Below are positions 33,856 through 46,696 of a stretch of 64,000 nt of DNA, in pieces. This DNA comes from Streptomyces sp. B93 (lineage in GTDB: Bacteria; Actinomycetota; Actinomycetes; Streptomycetales; Streptomycetaceae). Where the stretch lies: contig NZ_JAGPXL010000010.1 in the NCBI RefSeq assembly GCF_018070565.1, forward strand, positions 62,001 through 126,000, given 5' to 3'. A program made the translations under genes and the position numbers. Positions within the stretch are counted from its first letter, which is position 1; every line of letters begins with the position of its first letter. The notes under the pieces are model-generated. The model saw nothing but the letters and a program-made list of their open reading frames with translations. It was not told the origin of the DNA and did no database searches.

Positions 33856-35816
33856 GCGCGGTCTCCGTCGAACGGCCCGAACGCGGCGTCCAGCCGCAGA
33901 TGGGCGGGGGCGGGGGCGGGGGCGGCGAGGTCGTGCCGGAAGAACACGGCGTCGGGGGCGTCCGGGTCGGTGCCCGTGACGGCGAAGCCGTGGTCGGCGT
34001 AGAAGGACGCGAACGCCGTGTTGCGCGGCGAGGGCAGATAGCGGCCGGTGACCGCGGTGGCGCCGGTGTCCCGGGCGAACGCCAGCACCGCCGCCAGGCA
34101 GGCGTCCTCGATGCCCCGGGAGAACACCCGGCAGCTGAGCACGAAGTTGTCGATCCGCAGGGTCTCGTGGTCGCGGCGCAGGAACAGCGCGCCGACCAGC
34201 CCGTGGTCACCGAACCGGTCCCGGGCCCGCACCGCGATCACATGGTGGCCGGGGCGTTCGGACCACTCGGCGACCTGCGGCACCTGGAGGCGCTCGGTGG
34301 CCAGGTGGAACTGGTTGGTGCGCAGCGTGAGCTGGGAGACCCGGCCCAGTTCGGTGTCGTCCGGGGGACGCAGGGCCACCTCGATGCCGAGCCCTTCCAG
34401 GTACTCCTGGTAGGAGCCGGTGTCCTCGCGGAACTCCTGGCGCAGCGCCTCGGTGCGGTAGCGCCCGGCCCGCTCCAGGTCGGCCTCGGTCAGCTCGAAC
34501 AGGTCGAACCAGCCGTCGGCGAGCAGCGCCGGGGCGTGCAGCGCGGGCTCGGCGTCCACCCGGACCACGGCGACCTCGGGCAGCCGGTCGGCGACCAGAC
34601 CGCACTCGAAGAGGCTGTCGTCGACGAAGACGAAGCTGTCCAGACCGAGGCCGAGGCGGGTGGCGATGTCCCGCAGGTTGTCGTGCTTGGCCTTCCAGTT
34701 GGCGTTGATCCGCACGAAGTCGTCCTCGCGCAGCACCATCCCCGGATGACCGGAGAGCGTCCTGCCCACCGGGCCGTCGTCGTTCTTGCTGCTCACCGCG
34801 AGCAGCACGCCCTGCGAGCCGAGCTGGGCGACGGTCCGCTGGAACTCCTGGAACGCCTCGCCGCGCAGCCCGGAGCCCAGTTCCACACCGTCGGGACCGG
34901 CCTCGCCGAGGATGCCGCCCCACAGCGTGCCGTCCAGGTCCAGCACCAGCACCTTGCGGGTGCGGCCGAGCCTCGCCCGGACCACGTGCGCGGCCTCCCG
35001 GGCGTAGGCGGCCAGCAGCGGGTCGGACAGCCGGGCCCTGGCGTACTGCCCGGTGCGCGGCTCGTACGCCGGGACGCCCTCGCCGGTCAGCGGATCGAGG
35101 TCGACGACGACCACGCCGGGGTGCCGCTCGGCCAGTTCCAGCAGCCCGGTGTTGAAGTCCCGCCACACCGCGCCGAGCCGGGACCGGGACCGCAGGTCGA
35201 CCAGCTGGTGGGTGAAGCGGCGCAGCAGCGGCACGGTGTTGAGGACGAGCAGCCCGCGCCCCGCCTCCTGGTGCATGCGCACCGCGCTCCCCAGCAGCGC
35301 CAGCCGGGCCCGCGCGGCGGTCGCCACGTCCGCCACCCGCCAGGGCGTGGTCACGTCGTCGAACACGGTCTGCGCGTCCAGCAGACAGAGCGTCAGCTGC
35401 GGTTCCTCCGCCCGCGCCGGACGCATCAGGTCCTCCAGGTACGACCCGTACGGCGCCACCGCCGCCTCCAGCAGCAGGCCGTGCCGGGCCAGTTCGGCGG
35501 TGAGCGGCGCCACCACCGGCGCGACCGTGGAGTGACCGGTGACGGCCACCGGCACCGCCGTCACCTCGGGGGCGTGCCGGCGCACCTCCTTGGGGTCCAG
35601 CCTGGCCAGCAGCTGCCCGGCGGCGGGCAGCTGGGAGCGGGGCATCCGCGCCAGCAGCGACGGTACGGCCGTGTACTCGGCGGCGAGGGCACCCGAGCGG
35701 TGCAGCTCGCGCAGGGTGTGCAGGGCGCCGGGGTCGTCCCAGGTGCCGGGGGCGGCGGCCGGACGGTGCTCCCGGCCGTGCCGCGTGTGCTGTGCGTGCT
35801 GTGTCTCTCGTGTCAT
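33852..35816 (-). CDS. FkbH-like HAD-IIIC glyceryl-ACP synthase
   Basis: A 654-aa multidomain protein. Residues 80-280 form an SGNH-like N-terminal region. The HAD-IIIC domain begins VLVLDLDGTLWGG (catalytic DxD at 293-295), with SSKND at 343-347 and VFVDDS at 397-402. A GNAT-like domain fills about 470-640. Shorter FkbH enzymes dephosphorylate 1,3-bisphosphoglycerate and load glyceryl onto an ACP; the long form is known from several actinobacterial pathways. No FkbI/FkbK-type dehydrogenase genes are nearby, so the glyceryl group is probably used directly. The start at 35816 overlaps the KAS III stop by 4 bases; larger open frames upstream are spurious. Confidence 0.88.
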   Translation of the reverse strand: MTRETQHAQHTRHGREHRPAAAPGTWDDPGALHTLRELHRSGALAAEYTAVPSLLARMPRSQLPAAGQLLARLDPKEVRRHAPEVTAVPVAVTGHSTVAPVVAPLTAELARHGLLLEAAVAPYGSYLEDLMRPARAEEPQLTLCLLDAQTVFDDVTTPWRVADVATAARARLALLGSAVRMHQEAGRGLLVLNTVPLLRRFTHQLVDLRSRSRLGAVWRDFNTGLLELAERHPGVVVVDLDPLTGEGVPAYEPRTGQYARARLSDPLLAAYAREAAHVVRARLGRTRKVLVLDLDGTLWGGILGEAGPDGVELGSGLRGEAFQEFQRTVAQLGSQGVLLAVSSKNDDGPVGRTLSGHPGMVLREDDFVRINANWKAKHDNLRDIATRLGLGLDSFVFVDDSLFECGLVADRLPEVAVVRVDAEPALHAPALLADGWFDLFELTEADLERAGRYRTEALRQEFREDTGSYQEYLEGLGIEVALRPPDDTELGRVSQLTLRTNQFHLATERLQVPQVAEWSERPGHHVIAVRARDRFGDHGLVGALFLRRDHETLRIDNFVLSCRVFSRGIEDACLAAVLAFARDTGATAVTGRYLPSPRNTAFASFYADHGFAVTGTDPDAPDAVFFRHDLAAPAPAPAHLRLDAAFGPFDGDRA

Positions 35817-36840
35817 GACCTCTCCAGCGCGACACCGGACTTGATCCACTTGCTGGACTCCACGGCGACGGCGACCGCGCGCCCCGGCCCCTCCCACTCC
35901 CTCAGCAACTCGGCGAGCTGGAGGAACGGCAGCGCGTTGCCGTTGTTGCCGACCTGGCGTACGACGTTGACGCGCCGGGCGTCCGGGGCGGGCATGGCGT
36001 CGGAGATGCGGTCGCTCATCCGGCCGGACAGCTGCGGCGGCAGCAGGAAGCCGATGTCGTCCGCGGCCCAGCCGACGTCCTGGATCAGCTCCCAGAACAT
36101 CTGCCGGGCCAGCGCGGGCACCGCCTCCTCGATCGCCTTGTAGTCCTCCGACACCGCCGTGCGGTCGCTGTGCCGGTCGCCGAGCCCGAACCAGTCGATG
36201 ACCTGGCCGGGCTCCCGGCCCAGTCCGACCAGCCGGTTGAGCACCTGCCGCACGGCGATGCCCGCCCCGGCGGGCTCCGCGCTGAGCACGGCAGCGCCCG
36301 CGCCGTCCCCGAACAGCACGTAGTTGACCAGCTCGGCCGAGGTGCGCGTGCCCGGGTCGAAGTCCGTCTCCAGATGCTTGGCGCACACGTCGCCGCCGAT
36401 CACCAGCACGGTCCGGCAGCGCCCGGCGAGCAGCAGGGTGCGGGCCACGTCCAGCGCCTGCACGGCGCCCGCGCAGCCGGACTGGAGCTGGTAGGTGGGC
36501 ACGTTGTCGATGCCCAGCCGGTCGGCGACCAGGTTCACCGTGGCGGGCATCAGCTGGTCCGGGGTGGCGGTGCCCATCACGATGCCGTCGATGTCGTACG
36601 GCTCCATACCGGCCGCCGTCAGCGCCCGGTCGGCGGCGGTCGCCGCGATGTCGGCGAGGGTGTGCCGCACCTGCCCGGTCGCCAGGTCGACGGCGAAGTA
36701 CCGGCTGGTGTTGCCGATGAACATCTCGGCCCAGGTCTCGTCGACCCCGACCAGCTTGGCCAGCGTCGCGTTGTCGACCGGCTCCCCGGGCAGACAGGTA
36801 CCGACCGAGACCAGATGGGCGGTGGGCTGGACGGGGGAGG

Positions 36841-36844
<4 letters not shown>
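35813..36844 (-). CDS. KAS III-like ketoacyl-ACP synthase with altered active site
   Basis: A 343-aa thiolase-fold enzyme. The nucleophilic Cys124 lies in YQLQSGCAGAV, and the FGDGAGAAVL loop and VGNNGNAL (Asn region near 301) are typical of FabH-like proteins. The usual PHQANxRI motif, which carries the catalytic His, reads LPPQLSGRM at 268-276, so the His is replaced by Pro. This points to acyl transfer or non-decarboxylative condensation. Tetronate clusters use a FabH-like protein to join a 3-ketoacyl-ACP and glyceryl-ACP, and this gene sits exactly between the PKS and FkbH genes. It is linked to both by ATGA overlaps. Confidence 0.87.
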
Positions 36845-40322
<3,478 letters not shown>

Positions 40323-40326
<4 letters not shown>

Positions 40327-40631
40327 GACCGGCCCTCACCCGCCGTACGCCCGGCCAGACGCTCCGCGAGGTGCTCGGCGATGGCGTGCACGGTCGGGAA
40401 GTCGTACGCGATCGTCGGCGCGACCGCGAGCCGGAACCGTTCCTCTATCTCGCCGCAGACGCTGATCGCCGCGACCGAGTCGATGCCGTAGTCGGCGAGC
40501 GGGGTGTCCGGGTCGATCTCCTCCGGCGCGCGCTGGAGGTGGAAGGCGACCCGCCCGGTGAGCCATGACTCCAGCTCCGGGGAGCCGGTCAGGGTCGTGG
40601 GCGCGGTACGGGTGCCGGGGGCGATGCTCAT
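40323..40631 (-). CDS. Free acyl carrier protein (partner of FAAL)
   Basis: A 102-aa carrier protein. Ser52 in ADYGIDSVAAISV is the phosphopantetheine attachment site. It follows the fatty acyl-AMP ligase gene by about 50 bases and precedes the PKS with an ATGA overlap, so it is expected to receive the activated fatty acid and pass it to the KS. The first 20 residues are an unstructured extension. Confidence 0.92.
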
Positions 40632-40683
40632 GGCGTGCTTCTCTCTTCGGGTCGTTGCCGGGCTTACGGACTCGGTACGGGAC

Positions 40684-42501
40684 TCAGTGCGCGGACGGCA
40701 CCGCGGTGGCGGCCTGTTCGGGCGCCGTGCCCAGGTCCGGCAGCAGATCGGCGACCGGGCGCTGGAGCCGCCGGTGCAGCACGGGCAGGGCGCCGTCGAG
40801 GAAGAGCCGCCGCATCAGCGTGCGCTGGGTCTTGCCGCTGGTGGTCTTGCGGATCACCCCGGGCCGCACCAGCACCACGCTCGCCGCCGCCAGCTGGAAC
40901 TGACGGCTCAGCAGCGCCTGCACGGTCGCCGCGAGCCGTGGCAGGTCCGCGTCGAGGGCGACGCCGTCGCGCAGCTCCTGCACCACCACCACATGGGCGC
41001 GGTCCGCCGCGTCGGCGACGGTGAACACCGCGCCGCCGCCGCGCCGGAACGCCTCCGACGACTCCTGCACCAGCTGCTCGATGTCCTGCGGGTAGAGGTT
41101 GCGGCCGTGCTGGATGAGCATCTCCTTGATCCGCCCGGTGACGAACAGCTCCCCGTCGAGCAGGGCGCCCAGGTCGCCGGTGCGGAAGAAGCCCGCGCGG
41201 CCGTCCGCCGTCGCCGCCCGGAAGGTCTCCTCGGTCAGCTCGGGCCGGTTCCAGTAGCCGGCGGCCACCGACGGGCCGCGCAGCCAGATCTCGCCGACCC
41301 GCCCGTCCGTCAGCACCCGCAGCGAGACCGGGTCGACCACCAGCACCTCGGTGTCCTTGGGCCGCCCGCAGCCGACCAGGGTGCGGGCGGCCCGGTCGCT
41401 GCGCGCGGGCCGCAGCTCGTCGCGTTCCAACGCGTGGGCGTCCACGGTCAGTTCCAGCGGCGGCTCGTCCGGGTCGCTGCCGGAGACCAGCAGCGTGTTC
41501 TCGGCCAGCCCGTACGACGGCACCAGCGCCTCGGGACGCAGCCCGTGCCCGGCGAACCGCTCGGCGAACGCCCGCAGCGTCCCGGCGCGCACCGGCTCGG
41601 CCCCGTTCAGGGCGACGCGCAGGCTGGACAGGTCGAGCCCCGCCGACTGCTCCTCGGTGACGCGGCGCAGGCACAGGTCGTAGCCGAAGTTGGGGGAGGC
41701 GGTGCCCTCGACCCGGTAGTCGTGGATCATGCGCAGCCAGCGGTGCGGCTGCTTGATGAAGGCCACCGGGGACATCTGCACGCTGGTGCCGCCCACCCAC
41801 AGCGGCTGGAGCGTCATGCCGATCAGGCCCATGTCGTGGTAGAGCGGCAGCCAGCTGCCCGCCACCACGCCCTCGGATGTGCGCAGGGCGGTGCGGATGG
41901 CCTCCTCGTTCGCCGCCAGGTTGGCGTGCGTGACCATGACGCCCTTGGGCTCGCTGGTCGAACCCGAGCTGTACTGGAGGAACGCCACGTCGTCGTCGCG
42001 CACGGCGGGCGGGTGCCACAGGCCGGGGTCGGTCTCCGCGAGGTCGGCGGCGCCGGTCGACAGGCACGCCACGTCCTGGACGCCCGCCGCGGTCAGCCAG
42101 GCCCCGATCGGCTGGCGGAACTCGGGCAGCGTCAGGACCGCGCCCACCCCGGCGTCGCGCAGGATGCCGCTGACCCGGGCCAGCCGTTCGCCGGGCTCGT
42201 CGGGCAGCGGGGCGGGGATCGCGGTGCGTCCGGCGTAGAAGCAGCCGAGGAACGCGGTGACGAAGTCCAGCGTCGGCGGGTAGAGCAGCAGGACCGGGCG
42301 GGCCGGGTCGCCCACGGAGCCGTGCCGCAGCCGGACGGCCACGGCCCGTGCCCGGCGGTCCAGTTCGGCGTAGCTGATCTCCTCGGGCCGCATCAGCGGG
42401 CCGTCCTCGTGGAGGTACACGAACGCGGCACGTTCGGGGTGGCGGTCCACACCGGTGCGTACGGCGTCCGTCAACGTTCGGAGCTGAAGGTGGTGCGGCA
42501 C
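40684..42501 (-). CDS. Fatty acyl-AMP ligase (FAAL)
   Basis: A 605-aa adenylate-forming enzyme that activates a fatty acid and delivers it to an ACP, not CoA. The P-loop is FLQYSSGSTSEPKGVMVTH near 168-186. LPLYHDMGLIGMTLQPLWVGG and YGLAENTLLVSG are typical of FAALs, as is GYWNRPELTEETFRA before the hinge FFRTGDLG. The last conserved block carries Lys in RKTTSGKTQRT. GTG 42501 has AAAGGA 7 bases upstream and gives the normal FAAL N terminus; open codons further upstream to 42708 overlap the promoter region. It is the first gene of the operon. Confidence 0.93.
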   Translation of the reverse strand: MPHHLQLRTLTDAVRTGVDRHPERAAFVYLHEDGPLMRPEEISYAELDRRARAVAVRLRHGSVGDPARPVLLLYPPTLDFVTAFLGCFYAGRTAIPAPLPDEPGERLARVSGILRDAGVGAVLTLPEFRQPIGAWLTAAGVQDVACLSTGAADLAETDPGLWHPPAVRDDDVAFLQYSSGSTSEPKGVMVTHANLAANEEAIRTALRTSEGVVAGSWLPLYHDMGLIGMTLQPLWVGGTSVQMSPVAFIKQPHRWLRMIHDYRVEGTASPNFGYDLCLRRVTEEQSAGLDLSSLRVALNGAEPVRAGTLRAFAERFAGHGLRPEALVPSYGLAENTLLVSGSDPDEPPLELTVDAHALERDELRPARSDRAARTLVGCGRPKDTEVLVVDPVSLRVLTDGRVGEIWLRGPSVAAGYWNRPELTEETFRAATADGRAGFFRTGDLGALLDGELFVTGRIKEMLIQHGRNLYPQDIEQLVQESSEAFRRGGGAVFTVADAADRAHVVVVQELRDGVALDADLPRLAATVQALLSRQFQLAAASVVLVRPGVIRKTTSGKTQRTLMRRLFLDGALPVLHRRLQRPVADLLPDLGTAPEQAATAVPSAH

Positions 42502-42706
42502 AGGCTGTCCTTTCCGCGGTCGGTGACCGGTGGCACCGGGTGCCACTCGATGGGTCAAGCCTCGGGGTGCGGTGAAAAGGAGACGTAAAGTCAAAATTGC
42601 TGCGCACGTCATGGGTTGGGCGCGAGGAGTCCGAGTGGGTGCAACGTTCTGTGCGCGGGGCGGTGCGTTCCGTGTTGGCACGCGGTGCCGGTGAAGGAGG
42701 TCCCCC

Positions 42707-43402
42707 ATGGCGAACGGACGGCCGATCGGGCCCCTCTCCCCGGGAGCGGAGGGCGGCTGGCGGGCGGTGGCCGAGGGTGCGCGGCGCCACGGTCATGTCG
42801 TCTGCCACGGCCCGCTGGAGGAATGGGCGCGGGCGGCCGGGTGCCGGCCGCGTGCGCTCCTGGGCGCCGACTGGCCCCGCTATCTGACGGCCCGTGACCC
42901 CGCCGTGCGGGCCCGGTTGTCGGGGTCGAGGCTGCTGCTGCGCCAGGTCGTGGCCGCGGTCGCCGGAACCGCGCCGGAGCGGGTGCGGCTGGAGCGGGAC
43001 CCGCGCGGGCGGCCGGTGCTGGCCGCGCCCGGCGGTCTCGACGTCGGCATCAGCCACACCGCCGGGATGCTCGTCGTCGGCGTCGCGCACGACCGGCTGA
43101 TCGGCGTCGACGTGGAGGCGCGGGACCGCCCGCTGGTCGCCCCCGGTCTCGCGGAGCGGTTCTGCCACCCCGACGAACTGGCCCGGCTGCACGGCCTGTC
43201 ACCGGCCGAGCGCAACGCCCGTCTGGTGCGGCTGTGGACGCTGAAGGAGGCGTACACCAAGGCGCTCGGCGTCGGGCTGGCCGCCGACTTCAGGCACCTC
43301 GACGTCGGTGGTCCGACGGGCGGGGGAGCGGCGGGCTGGCGGCTGCGCTGTGACGGGGTGACGGGAGGGTTCCTGGTGGCCCGCGCGCTGGGCCCGGCCT
43401 GA
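42707..43402 (+). CDS. 4'-phosphopantetheinyl transferase
   Basis: A 231-aa Sfp-type enzyme that transfers phosphopantetheine from CoA to carrier-protein serines. The conserved motifs are DVGISHTAGMLVVG near 112, IGVDVEARDR near 132 (Mg-binding) and RLWTLKEAYTKALG near 175 (catalytic Lys-Glu). AAGGAGGT precedes ATG by 5 bases, a very strong site. It is divergent from the FAAL operon with a 205-base gap and is the obvious activator of the two free ACPs and the PKS ACP. The gap holds AT-richer sequence near 42570-42600 but no clear promoter. Confidence 0.93.
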   Translation: MANGRPIGPLSPGAEGGWRAVAEGARRHGHVVCHGPLEEWARAAGCRPRALLGADWPRYLTARDPAVRARLSGSRLLLRQVVAAVAGTAPERVRLERDPRGRPVLAAPGGLDVGISHTAGMLVVGVAHDRLIGVDVEARDRPLVAPGLAERFCHPDELARLHGLSPAERNARLVRLWTLKEAYTKALGVGLAADFRHLDVGGPTGGGAAGWRLRCDGVTGGFLVARALGPA

Positions 43403-43431
43403 CCCGCCCGCAACTCCGGCCACGGGACGGT

Positions 43432-43490
43432 CAATCGAGTCAACGATGTTTCGATACACCATTGACTCGATTGGAGGCCGCCTCTAGCGT
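43432..43490. promoter_or_regulatory. Promoter and TetR operator before 43536
   Basis: Perfect 12-bp inverted repeat, CAATCGAGTCAA at 43432-43443 and TTGACTCGATTG at 43462-43473. The right arm contains TTGACT (43462-43467), and TAGCGT follows 17 bases later (43485-43490), a good housekeeping promoter. A repressor on the dyad would cover the -35. The TetR gene starts 45 bases downstream, so autoregulation is likely. Confidence 0.75.
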
Positions 43491-43535
43491 CGGCAACAGG
43501 CCATCCCCGCGACCGCCCAGGAGGTCCGACCCCGC

Positions 43536-44222
43536 ATGCCCTCCCACCTCGACCAGCCGTCCGTCCCCCGGGACCGCGCCTCCCGGGGCGGACGCCAGCG
43601 GGACCCCGCCGCCGACCGGGCCATCCTGGACGCCACCCTGGCCCTGCTCGGCGAGGGACGCGCCTACGGCGACCTCTCCATGGACCTGGTCGCCCAGCGG
43701 GCCGGGGTGGCGCGCGCCACCATCTACCGGCGCTGGCGCAACAAGGAGGAACTGGTCCTGTCCGCGCTGACCACCCTCGACCTGCCCGTGCCGCCGCTCG
43801 CCGGACTGGACCTGCGGCAGCGGCTGGTGACCCTGGTGGACCAGTTGCGCCACCGCGGCCAGGACACCCCCCTGCACCGGCTGATGGGGTCCCTGCTCAG
43901 TGAGGCGGTACGCCGCCCGCACCTGGTCGAGCGCTTCGAGGACACCGTCGTGGCCGCCCGCCGCGAGGCCCTGCTCGACGCCCTGAGGGACGGCGTCGAC
44001 AGCGGCGAACTCCGCCCCGGCCTCGACCTGGACGACGCCGTGGAGATCCTCAGCGGCCCGATGGCGGCCCGGCTGATCCTGCGGCAACGACCGGTGGAGT
44101 CACCGAAGTTCGCCGAGACGATCGTGGACACCTTCCTGAACGGAACCCGCGCGCACCCGGCCGGGACCACCCCCGGCACGGCGCCCGAGCCCCCGCCACC
44201 ACCCGAGGAGCCGCAGCCATGA
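43536..44222 (+). CDS. TetR family regulator
   Basis: A 228-aa repressor. The helix-turn-helix covers about 28-75, with LSMDLVAQRAGVARATIYRRWRNKEELVL. The ligand-binding domain (TetR_C_11/16-like) follows, with TPLHRLMGSLLSEAVRRPHLVERFEDTVVAARR. The last 25 residues are a Pro-rich tail. It overlaps the hydrolase gene by 4 bases and is probably autoregulated through the 12-bp dyad upstream. Its position in the cluster suggests response to the product or an intermediate. Confidence 0.9.
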   Translation: MPSHLDQPSVPRDRASRGGRQRDPAADRAILDATLALLGEGRAYGDLSMDLVAQRAGVARATIYRRWRNKEELVLSALTTLDLPVPPLAGLDLRQRLVTLVDQLRHRGQDTPLHRLMGSLLSEAVRRPHLVERFEDTVVAARREALLDALRDGVDSGELRPGLDLDDAVEILSGPMAARLILRQRPVESPKFAETIVDTFLNGTRAHPAGTTPGTAPEPPPPPEEPQP

Positions 44223-45409
44223 AATTCCTCTTCGACGACCCCGCCTTCGACTACCAGGCCCTGCGCACCGCCGGATACGCCGACTACGGCGGCGCGCAGC
44301 TGGGCGAGGTCATGGCGGTGGCCTCCCGGGTCCCGGGCGGTGACACCGACGGCTGGCGGCACGCCTGGACGGTGCTCGCCGACCGCGTCCACGGCCTCGG
44401 CCGCACCGCCCGCGAAGAGGGCCGCGCCGAGGACGCCCGAGCGGCCCTGCTGCGGGCCCACAACTACTACCGCACCGCCGAGTTCTTCCAGCGCGACGAC
44501 CCGCGCGACGCCGAGGCGCTGCGGCTGATGCGGCTCTCCCAGGAGACCTTCACCGCCGCCGCCGGCCTGATGGACCGGCCGCCGCTGCCCGTCCGCATCC
44601 CCTACGAGGGCACCACCCTGCCCGGCCACTTCTACGCCGCGGACGACTCCGGCGAACCCCGCCCGACCGTCGTCCACCACGGCGGCATCGACTCCACCCT
44701 GGAGGAGGGATACTTCTTCGTGGCCGCCGCCGCCCTCGCCCGCGGCTACAACTGCCTGTGCTTCGAGGGCCCCGGCCAGGGCTCGGTGCTGCGCGACCAG
44801 GGCCTGGTCTTCCGGCCCGACTGGGAGCGGGTGGTCACCCCGGTCGTGGACTTCGCGCTCGGCCTGCCCGGCGTGGACCCGGACCGCCTCGCGCTGGTCG
44901 GCACCAGCCTCGGCGGACTGCTGGCGCTGCGCGCGGCGGCGCACGAGCACCGGCTGGCCGCGGCCGTCGCCCATGACGCGGTCTGGCAGCTCGGTGACGT
45001 GGTGGCGCTGCCGCCGTTCGTGCTGGAGTGGGTGGAACAGGGCTGCGACGACTTCGCCAATCCGGTGATGTGGGGGATCGCCGCCCAGCAGACCTTCACC
45101 CGCTGGCTGCTGCGACAGGCGCTGTGGACCTTCGGCGCCGCCACCCCCGCTGAACTGCTGCGCGTCCTGCCCCGGTTCGGCCTTGCCGACGTGATCGGCG
45201 AGGTGCGCTGTCCGGTGCTCGTCCTGGACGCCGAGGAGGATCTGTTCTTCGCCGGACTCGAACACGCCAAGAAGGTGTACACGGGCCTGAACTCCCCCAA
45301 GACGTTGTACGTCTTCACCGCCGACGAGGGCGGCGGCGCGCACTGCCACTCGGGCGCCATGCGCCTCTACCACGAGCGCCTGTTCACCTGGCTCGGCGAC
45401 ACCCTGTGA
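44219..45409 (+). CDS. Alpha/beta hydrolase (dihydropseudooxynicotine hydrolase-like)
   Basis: A 396-aa protein with a helical N-terminal domain (about 1-120, GWRHAWTVLADRVHGLGRTAREEG and AHNYYRTAEFF) and an alpha/beta-hydrolase core. The oxyanion region is VVHHGGIDST near 147, the nucleophile Ser lies in LALVGTSLGGLLAL near 225, Asp in VLDAEEDLFF near 337, and His in GGGAHCHSGA near 378. The layout resembles 2,6-dihydropseudooxynicotine hydrolase and related C-C or ester hydrolases. Translation is coupled to the TetR gene, so it may be a product-modifying or self-protection enzyme of the cluster. Confidence 0.85.
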   Translation: MKFLFDDPAFDYQALRTAGYADYGGAQLGEVMAVASRVPGGDTDGWRHAWTVLADRVHGLGRTAREEGRAEDARAALLRAHNYYRTAEFFQRDDPRDAEALRLMRLSQETFTAAAGLMDRPPLPVRIPYEGTTLPGHFYAADDSGEPRPTVVHHGGIDSTLEEGYFFVAAAALARGYNCLCFEGPGQGSVLRDQGLVFRPDWERVVTPVVDFALGLPGVDPDRLALVGTSLGGLLALRAAAHEHRLAAAVAHDAVWQLGDVVALPPFVLEWVEQGCDDFANPVMWGIAAQQTFTRWLLRQALWTFGAATPAELLRVLPRFGLADVIGEVRCPVLVLDAEEDLFFAGLEHAKKVYTGLNSPKTLYVFTADEGGGAHCHSGAMRLYHERLFTWLGDTL

Positions 45410-45439
45410 ACCCCTGAGCCCTCCCGGCACCGCACGCAG

Positions 45440-45470
45440 CCCGGCCCGCCCCAGCGGCGGACCGGGCTGA
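45440..45470 (+). terminator. Terminator after the TetR/hydrolase operon
   Basis: A 13-bp stem (45440-45452 with 45458-45470) with one mismatch and a 5-base loop lies 30 bases after the hydrolase stop. It is very GC-rich and separates this operon from the SARP gene. Confidence 0.8.
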
Positions 45471-45578
45471 GCGCTGTTAATTGAGCGGCGGATTTCCCCG
45501 AACCGGGCCCGGCACCTTCCCTCGTTACCTTCCCTTTAATGGCCGTGTAACGGGGAAGGGCTGGCATCGCGGAACCGG

Positions 45579-45610
45579 CTGACATAGGCTTCCCGAAAAG
45601 CAGTGATACT
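45579..45610 (+). promoter_or_regulatory. Possible promoter of the SARP gene
   Basis: CTGACA at 45579-45584 and GATACT at 45605-45610 resemble -35 and -10 boxes, but the spacing (20 bases, or 19 using TGATAC) is longer than ideal. The area 45535-45625 is AT-richer than its surroundings and is the only promoter-like stretch before the gene. Confidence 0.35.
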
Positions 45611-45697
45611 GTCGAGTAATAGGCGCCCCTGGACCAAGGGGCGGACGGGGGAACCGGAAATTTAGTTGAATGCGTGCCACGCATTCGGGGGGTTGCT

Positions 45698-46513
45698 GTG
45701 TCCCTGTCCTCTGTACCGGCCGACCAGCCACTGCGCTATGAACTGCTGGGACGGCTGAGGGTGTCCCGGGGCGGCCTCGATCTCACGCCCGAGCCGCCGA
45801 AACTCGCCAAGCTGCTCGCCCTGTTGCTGGTCAGGGCGGGGGAGACGGTCCCCGGCGAGAAACTCGTGGCCGAGCTGTGGGAGCAAGGACCGCCGCGCTG
45901 CGCGTTCGCCAGCCTCCGCGTCCACGTCTCACAGTTGCGGAAACTCCTGTGCGGCCCCCGGGGCACCACGCCGATCGTCACGACATCACCCGGATACATT
46001 CTGGACGTCAGCGGCGCGCTGACCGATTTCCAGGAATTCGAAGCACTCTACGCCCGTGGCCGGGAACGCTACATCGCGGCTGATTTCCGTCAGGCCTTCG
46101 AACTCTTCCGACGGGCCCTCGCCCTGTGGCACGGCCCGGTCCTGGACGGGGTCCCGGGCTCCCTGGAGATCGCCGCGTTCACCGCCGTCCAGGAGGAGAA
46201 ACGGCTGAACTGCACCGAACTCGGCATCGACGCGGCCCTCGCCCTCGGCCGCCACCACGAGGTCATCGAGGACCTCAAGGGCCTGCTCGTCCAGCACCCG
46301 CTGCGCGAGCCCTTCTACCGCCAGCTGATGGCGGCCCTCTACCGGGCGGGCCGCCAGGGCGACGCCCTCGGCGTCTACCACCACGCCCGCCAGGTCATGC
46401 GGGAGGAACTGGGTGTGGAACCGGGCCCCTCCCTGCGCCAGGCCCAGGAGGCCATCCTGCGCGCCGACCCCTCCCGCCTCCAGGCGGCCGGGGTCATCCC
46501 GGCCGGTACCTGA
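45698..46513 (+). CDS. SARP family pathway-specific activator
   Basis: A 271-aa Streptomyces antibiotic regulatory protein. The OmpR-type winged helix spans about 12-95 (LRYELLGRLRVSRGGL, KLAKLLALLLVRAGETVPGEKLVAELWEQ, LRVHVSQLRKLL, TTSPGYILDV). The bacterial transcriptional activation domain spans about 100-250 (ALTDFQEFEALYARGRE, HPLREPFYRQLMAALYRAGRQGDALGVYHHAR). GTG 45698 with GGGGG six bases upstream is preferred over GTG 45674. A gene of this kind at the edge of a polyketide cluster usually switches it on, so the FAAL operon is its likeliest target. Confidence 0.9.
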   Translation: MSLSSVPADQPLRYELLGRLRVSRGGLDLTPEPPKLAKLLALLLVRAGETVPGEKLVAELWEQGPPRCAFASLRVHVSQLRKLLCGPRGTTPIVTTSPGYILDVSGALTDFQEFEALYARGRERYIAADFRQAFELFRRALALWHGPVLDGVPGSLEIAAFTAVQEEKRLNCTELGIDAALALGRHHEVIEDLKGLLVQHPLREPFYRQLMAALYRAGRQGDALGVYHHARQVMREELGVEPGPSLRQAQEAILRADPSRLQAAGVIPAGT

Positions 46514-46524
46514 CCCGGCCGCAC

Positions 46525-46546
46525 CCGCCCGGGCCGCCCCGGGCGG
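46525..46546 (+). terminator. Terminator of the SARP gene
   Basis: CCGCCCGGG (46525-46533) pairs perfectly with CCCGGGCGG (46538-46546) around CCGC. It starts 11 bases past the SARP stop and marks the probable right-hand edge of the biosynthetic cluster. Confidence 0.7.
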
Positions 46547-46696
46547 ACGCGCCCGAGCGGCAGGCCCGCGCCCCCTGTGCCAGGGTGCTGAAGTGAGGGA
46601 GGCCGAGGGCGAGCGTCGCTGTCCCTCACATGTGCCGCTCGGGTGTTCGCCCCCGGCCTTCCACCAGCGACGGTCCCCGACACATGGACGCGAACC

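Noticed and set aside
33852..35816. FkbH-like gene read as part of a methoxymalonyl-ACP pathway
   Set aside because: The necessary dehydrogenases and O-methyltransferase (FkbI, FkbK, FkbG types) are not present in the cluster, so direct use of glyceryl is more likely.
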